DNA from: Treponema sp.
GTDB lineage: Bacteria > Spirochaetota > Spirochaetia > Treponematales > Breznakiellaceae
Length of the DNA stretch: 8,966 bases
NCBI GenBank assembly: GCA_031275515.1
Contig: JAISOQ010000197.1
Coordinates: 1 to 8,966, forward strand
Direction: 5' to 3'
Shown here: positions 7,236 through 8,966 of the stretch, in pieces
Numbering within the stretch: position 1 is the stretch's first letter
Layout: every line of letters begins with the position of its first letter
The notes under the pieces: generated by a model
Seen by the model: the letters and a program-made list of their open reading frames with translations, nothing else
What the model was told of the DNA's origin: nothing
Database searches by the model: none
Program-made: the position numbers and the translations under genes

Positions 7236-7642
7236 TTAGGATAGAAATTGTGGCGAATCATTCGGTGGAAGAGAACATTCTTGAGGCGTTGAAGAACGAG
7301 GGGGCAGCCAAGTTTTACACCAAGTACCCCAATGTTAACGGGGTGGGCGGCTGCGGCCCCCGTATGGGAGACGCCATCTGGCCGGAAGAAAATTTCGCGC
7401 TGGTTATCTGGTGCGAGCCGGACGAAGCGCGGGACATTGAGCGGGCGATAAACAAGGTCAAGAAGGTTTTTCCCGATGAGGGGATTAAACTTTTCGGCAT
7501 ACCGGATACGAGCGTCCCTCAATACGCCGTTCCGCTTCCGGCACAGCCGGTTTATGTCCCGGTTCAGGCGCCGGGACCGGTTCCTCAGGCAAAGCCGGAG
7601 GAACCCGGGAACCCGCCCAGTTTCGGCGGCGAGCGGTTTTAG
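7232..7642 (+). CDS. PII-like protein, PG0541-type transporter-associated family
   Basis: This is a small cytoplasmic protein of 136 aa. Residues 1-90 look like a ferredoxin-like PII/CutA-type fold: beta strand MIRIEIVANH, helix 12-23, strand, an extended glycine-rich loop at 31-52 (GVGGCGPRMGDAIWPEENF), strand ALVIWC, helix 64-79 and a last strand KLFGI. The loop sits where PII proteins carry the T-loop that contacts partner proteins. By recall, related proteins (PG0541 family; also DUF3240 next to metal RND pumps) are encoded directly after RND transporters, as here. Residues 91-136 form a tail with 13 prolines and no predicted fold. Its ATGA overlaps the pump stop (7232-7235), and GGGGAGG (7218-7224) provides a ribosome binding site 7 nt upstream. 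A role as a regulatory subunit of the pump is an inference; the ligand, if any, is unknown. Family-level confidence is moderate, coding confidence high. Confidence 0.82.
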   Translation: MIRIEIVANHSVEENILEALKNEGAAKFYTKYPNVNGVGGCGPRMGDAIWPEENFALVIWCEPDEARDIERAINKVKKVFPDEGIKLFGIPDTSVPQYAVPLPAQPVYVPVQAPGPVPQAKPEEPGNPPSFGGERF

Positions 7643-7657
7643 CCGTTTGCCATTCCG

Positions 7658-7684
7658 CGCCCTGTACAAAGGTTGTACAGGGCG
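7658..7684. terminator. Strong hairpin between convergent genes, possible terminator
   Basis: CGCCCTGTAC and GTACAGGGCG form a perfect 10-bp stem around a 7-nt loop (AAAGGTT), starting 15 bp after the stop of the PII-like gene. It is the strongest hairpin noticed in the window and stands where the efflux operon should end, opposite the end of the decayed lipoprotein gene. No T-run follows it on either strand (a run of six A lies at 7695-7700), so it is not a standard intrinsic terminator. It could stabilise the 3' end of the transcript or act with Rho. Confidence 0.5.
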
Positions 7685-7711
7685 GCCACGCCGCAAAAAA
7701 CTGTTATGGTG

Positions 7712-8516
7712 TTAATACAGCAATTCAGTGAAAGCCGCCATGGAAACCGTTGTTATGCCGGAGCTGAATAGGACATTTTGCGCCTGCTAATAATGGTTGA
7801 TGCCCGGAGACACTGTAATCAAAATACCATACGTACCGGAATCCGTCCATTTTCCTAAACCACCATGGCGATAGAGTTTCGCGGTTGCGTTGAACCGGAA
7901 AATTCAATATCTCCTTTTCTGTTGGGGTCTGTTCCGGCAACAAAAGTAAGAGAAGTTCCAGGTTCATAAATTCCAATTCCATAGATACCCGCCTGCCAGA
8001 GATATGCCATTTCGGAAGGAATACCGGTAATTAGCAAAATATTGCCGCCGCTGCCGGGAGTAGAGGGATTAACACCTGGGGTACTGGGGTCGCCTGTTCC
8101 ATTCTGTTTAGTGAGGGTTTTACCATTGCTGGTAAATGTATTGCCGGTAATGGTTATTCGATATGTTTTGGATCCTCCCACACGCTCTTTGTCTTGGGAA
8201 GATAAATTTTCCCAGGTAACCCATGCATCCGCCCCGTTGAACATGGCTGTATTTATTTAGTCATTGTTACGGTCACGTCATTGCCTGAAACCGTATAAGT
8301 TCCGTACACAACTTCTTTGTTGTTTGAGACTAAATAGTTCGTGAATGAACCATTTGAAGCCTCAACCCGCATGAAATTGTCATCGCTTAGCTATGTTCCC
8401 TTAAAGACATCATTGCCGCTTTCGTCGTCTTTGCCGTTGAGGAGGTCCTCACAGCCTGCCAGAACCAGCCCTGCCGCAATGATGACGGCAGTCATCCTGA
8501 TAAAAAATTTGCTCAT
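7712..8516 (-). pseudogene. Decayed Treponema-type lipoprotein gene
   Basis: Reading leftwards from the ATG at 8516, with an excellent AAGGAGGAA (8529-8521), the frame encodes a lipoprotein signal peptide (MSKFFIRMTAVIIAAGLVLA, then Cys22 in lipobox LAGC). An acidic linker and KGT follow, then an in-frame TAG at 8393-8391. Beyond it the same frame continues sensibly (LSDDNFMRVEASNGSF; YGTYTVSGNDVTVTMTK) to TAA at 8255-8253. Protein-like sequence resumes in another frame (INTAMFNGADAWVTWENLSS ... GNTFTSNGKTLTKQ), as after a lost A. It runs through a Pro/Ser/Thr/Gly linker (STPGVNPSTPGSGG) and a second domain (ITGIPSEMAYLWQAGIYGIG). A second shift near 7880-7912 leads to FNATAKLYRHGGLGKWTDSG and GTYGILITVSPGINHY. 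A TAG at 7789-7787 then interrupts before QAQNVLFSSGITTVSMAAFT and the final TAA at 7714-7712. The intact product would be a two-domain surface or periplasmic lipoprotein of about 267 aa, function unknown. Two stops plus two shifts make true decay more likely than sequencing error. Confidence 0.85.
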
Positions 8517-8537
8517 TGTATTCCTCCTTAATAGTGA

Positions 8538-8566
8538 AATACACTCAAAGAGGCCCTCCCGTTCAA
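8538..8566 (-). promoter_or_regulatory. Probable promoter of the decayed lipoprotein gene
   Basis: On the - strand, TTGAAC (8566-8561) and TGTATT (8543-8538) are separated by exactly 17 bp, each matching sigma70 consensus at 4/6 positions. The start would fall near 8531, just before the ribosome binding site at 8529-8521. The compact order promoter, RBS, ATG supports the lipoprotein start at 8516 and suggests the truncated gene may still be transcribed. Confidence 0.45.
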
Positions 8567-8572
8567 AGTTCA

Positions 8573-8587
8573 CCGGGCAACGCCCGG
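8573..8587. repeat. Small perfect GC-rich hairpin upstream of the lipoprotein remnant
   Basis: CCGGGC and GCCCGG form a perfect 6-bp stem around an AAC loop (GTT on the other strand). It lies just upstream of the -35 box of the lipoprotein promoter. No T-run follows on the + strand. On the - strand the next bases are TGAACTTTGAAC, which is not a clear terminator tract. Its role is unknown; it could mark the end of an upstream - strand transcript. Confidence 0.35.
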
Positions 8588-8966
8588 CAGACTGTCGCAT
8601 CTGTCTTTGACTCGGGGGCCTTCTTGATTCCCTGCTCTTACGGAACGACCACGGAAACAACCGGTCCCCGGGACGCCCGCTCTTCCGCCGTCATGATCCC
8701 CGGCCGGCTGCGGACCATGACCGGTTGATCCGTCCGTTTCCCGGGTATCCGGCCTGAACCTATACAACGCTCCTTAAAGACTTGACGCCCAGGGCGGCAA
8801 GTCGTGGTTTTGCCGGCTTTAACCGGTAATTTGTCAGCTATGGGAGGTGAATCGCCGGGTACAGCGAATGAGCCGTTCTGTCCGGCCTTGAGCGCGGTTT
8901 TTGTACGGGACGCTTCATGCCGGAGAATATACGCTATATATAGGGTGGGGATTAATGAAACTACAC
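8588..8966. other. Region without a convincing gene
   Basis: Apart from short, low-complexity open frames that are common at this GC content, I see no gene in this 379-bp stretch. On the - strand an ATG at 8696 begins MTAEERASRGPVVSVVVP and then stops at 8639. The VVSVVVP end resembles the first strand of family 2 glycosyltransferases, but 18 residues are too few to call. On the + strand a frame from ATG 8840 stays open to the window edge for 42 codons with no family signature. A TATATA-rich stretch (8935-8942) precedes an ATG at 8955 (MKLH) that could start a gene beyond the edge; a weak TTCATG (8914-8919) lies 17 bp before TATATA (8937-8942). No tRNA, IS end or CRISPR repeat was recognised. 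Confidence 0.4.

Noticed and set aside
7725..7982. An 85-aa - strand frame starting MELEFMNLELLLLLL
   Set aside because: It is out of phase with the protein-like segments of the lipoprotein remnant on both sides. The leucine run comes from reading the wrong frame.
7787..8393. TAG recoding (stop codon read as an amino acid) in the lipoprotein gene
   Set aside because: The same region also has two frameshifts, and TAG is the ordinary stop of the PII-like gene at 7640-7642, so decay explains the stops better than recoding.
8570..8767. A 65-aa - strand frame with a plausible AAGGAG upstream of a TTG
   Set aside because: The translation is low-complexity Arg/Gly/Pro-rich with no recognisable motif, and several frames are open here because of GC content.
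8659..8830. Additional TetR operators suggested by several ACCGGT sites in the right-hand region
   Set aside because: Only the 6-bp core is symmetric; the flanks do not match the 20-bp site at 48-67, and this core is expected by chance in GC-rich DNA.

Overview
The window looks like chromosomal DNA from a host-associated Treponema-type spirochaete with moderately high GC. Three things suggest this, all by recall of families rather than by a search. The lipoprotein remnant at the right end has the style of the large lipoprotein families of gut treponemes. The efflux adaptor lacks the helical hairpin, as described for the Borrelia adaptor BesA. The gene order outer-membrane channel, adaptor, RND pump, PII-like protein also matches operons known in anaerobic host-associated bacteria (PG0538-PG0541 in Porphyromonas).

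Left part (1-1373): a sigma70-like promoter with a 20-bp near-palindrome over its probable start site drives an unusually long TetR-type regulator of 420 aa. This protein is two TetR units joined head to tail, each with its own helix-turn-helix. A 157-bp gap follows. It holds two inverted repeats and a weak -10-like box before the next gene.

Centre (1531-7642): a tight four-gene operon on the + strand encodes a tripartite RND efflux pump: a TolC-like outer-membrane channel, a lipoprotein adaptor and an HAE-1-type inner-membrane RND transporter. The fourth gene is a small PII-like (PG0541-type) protein with a proline-rich tail. Two of the three junctions are ATGA stop/start overlaps and the third is a 30-bp gap, so the four products are probably made together. 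The natural model is that the tandem TetR protein senses a toxic or signalling compound and releases the pump operon, while the PII-like protein modulates the transporter. The substrate cannot be read from the sequence.

Right part (7643-8966): a perfect 10-bp hairpin separates the operon from a convergent, decayed lipoprotein gene on the - strand. That gene keeps its promoter, ribosome binding site and signal peptide but carries two TAG nonsense codons and two frameshifts. The last 450 bp have no convincing gene. They hold the promoter of the dead lipoprotein gene, a small perfect hairpin and, at the very edge, an ATG that might begin a gene outside the window.
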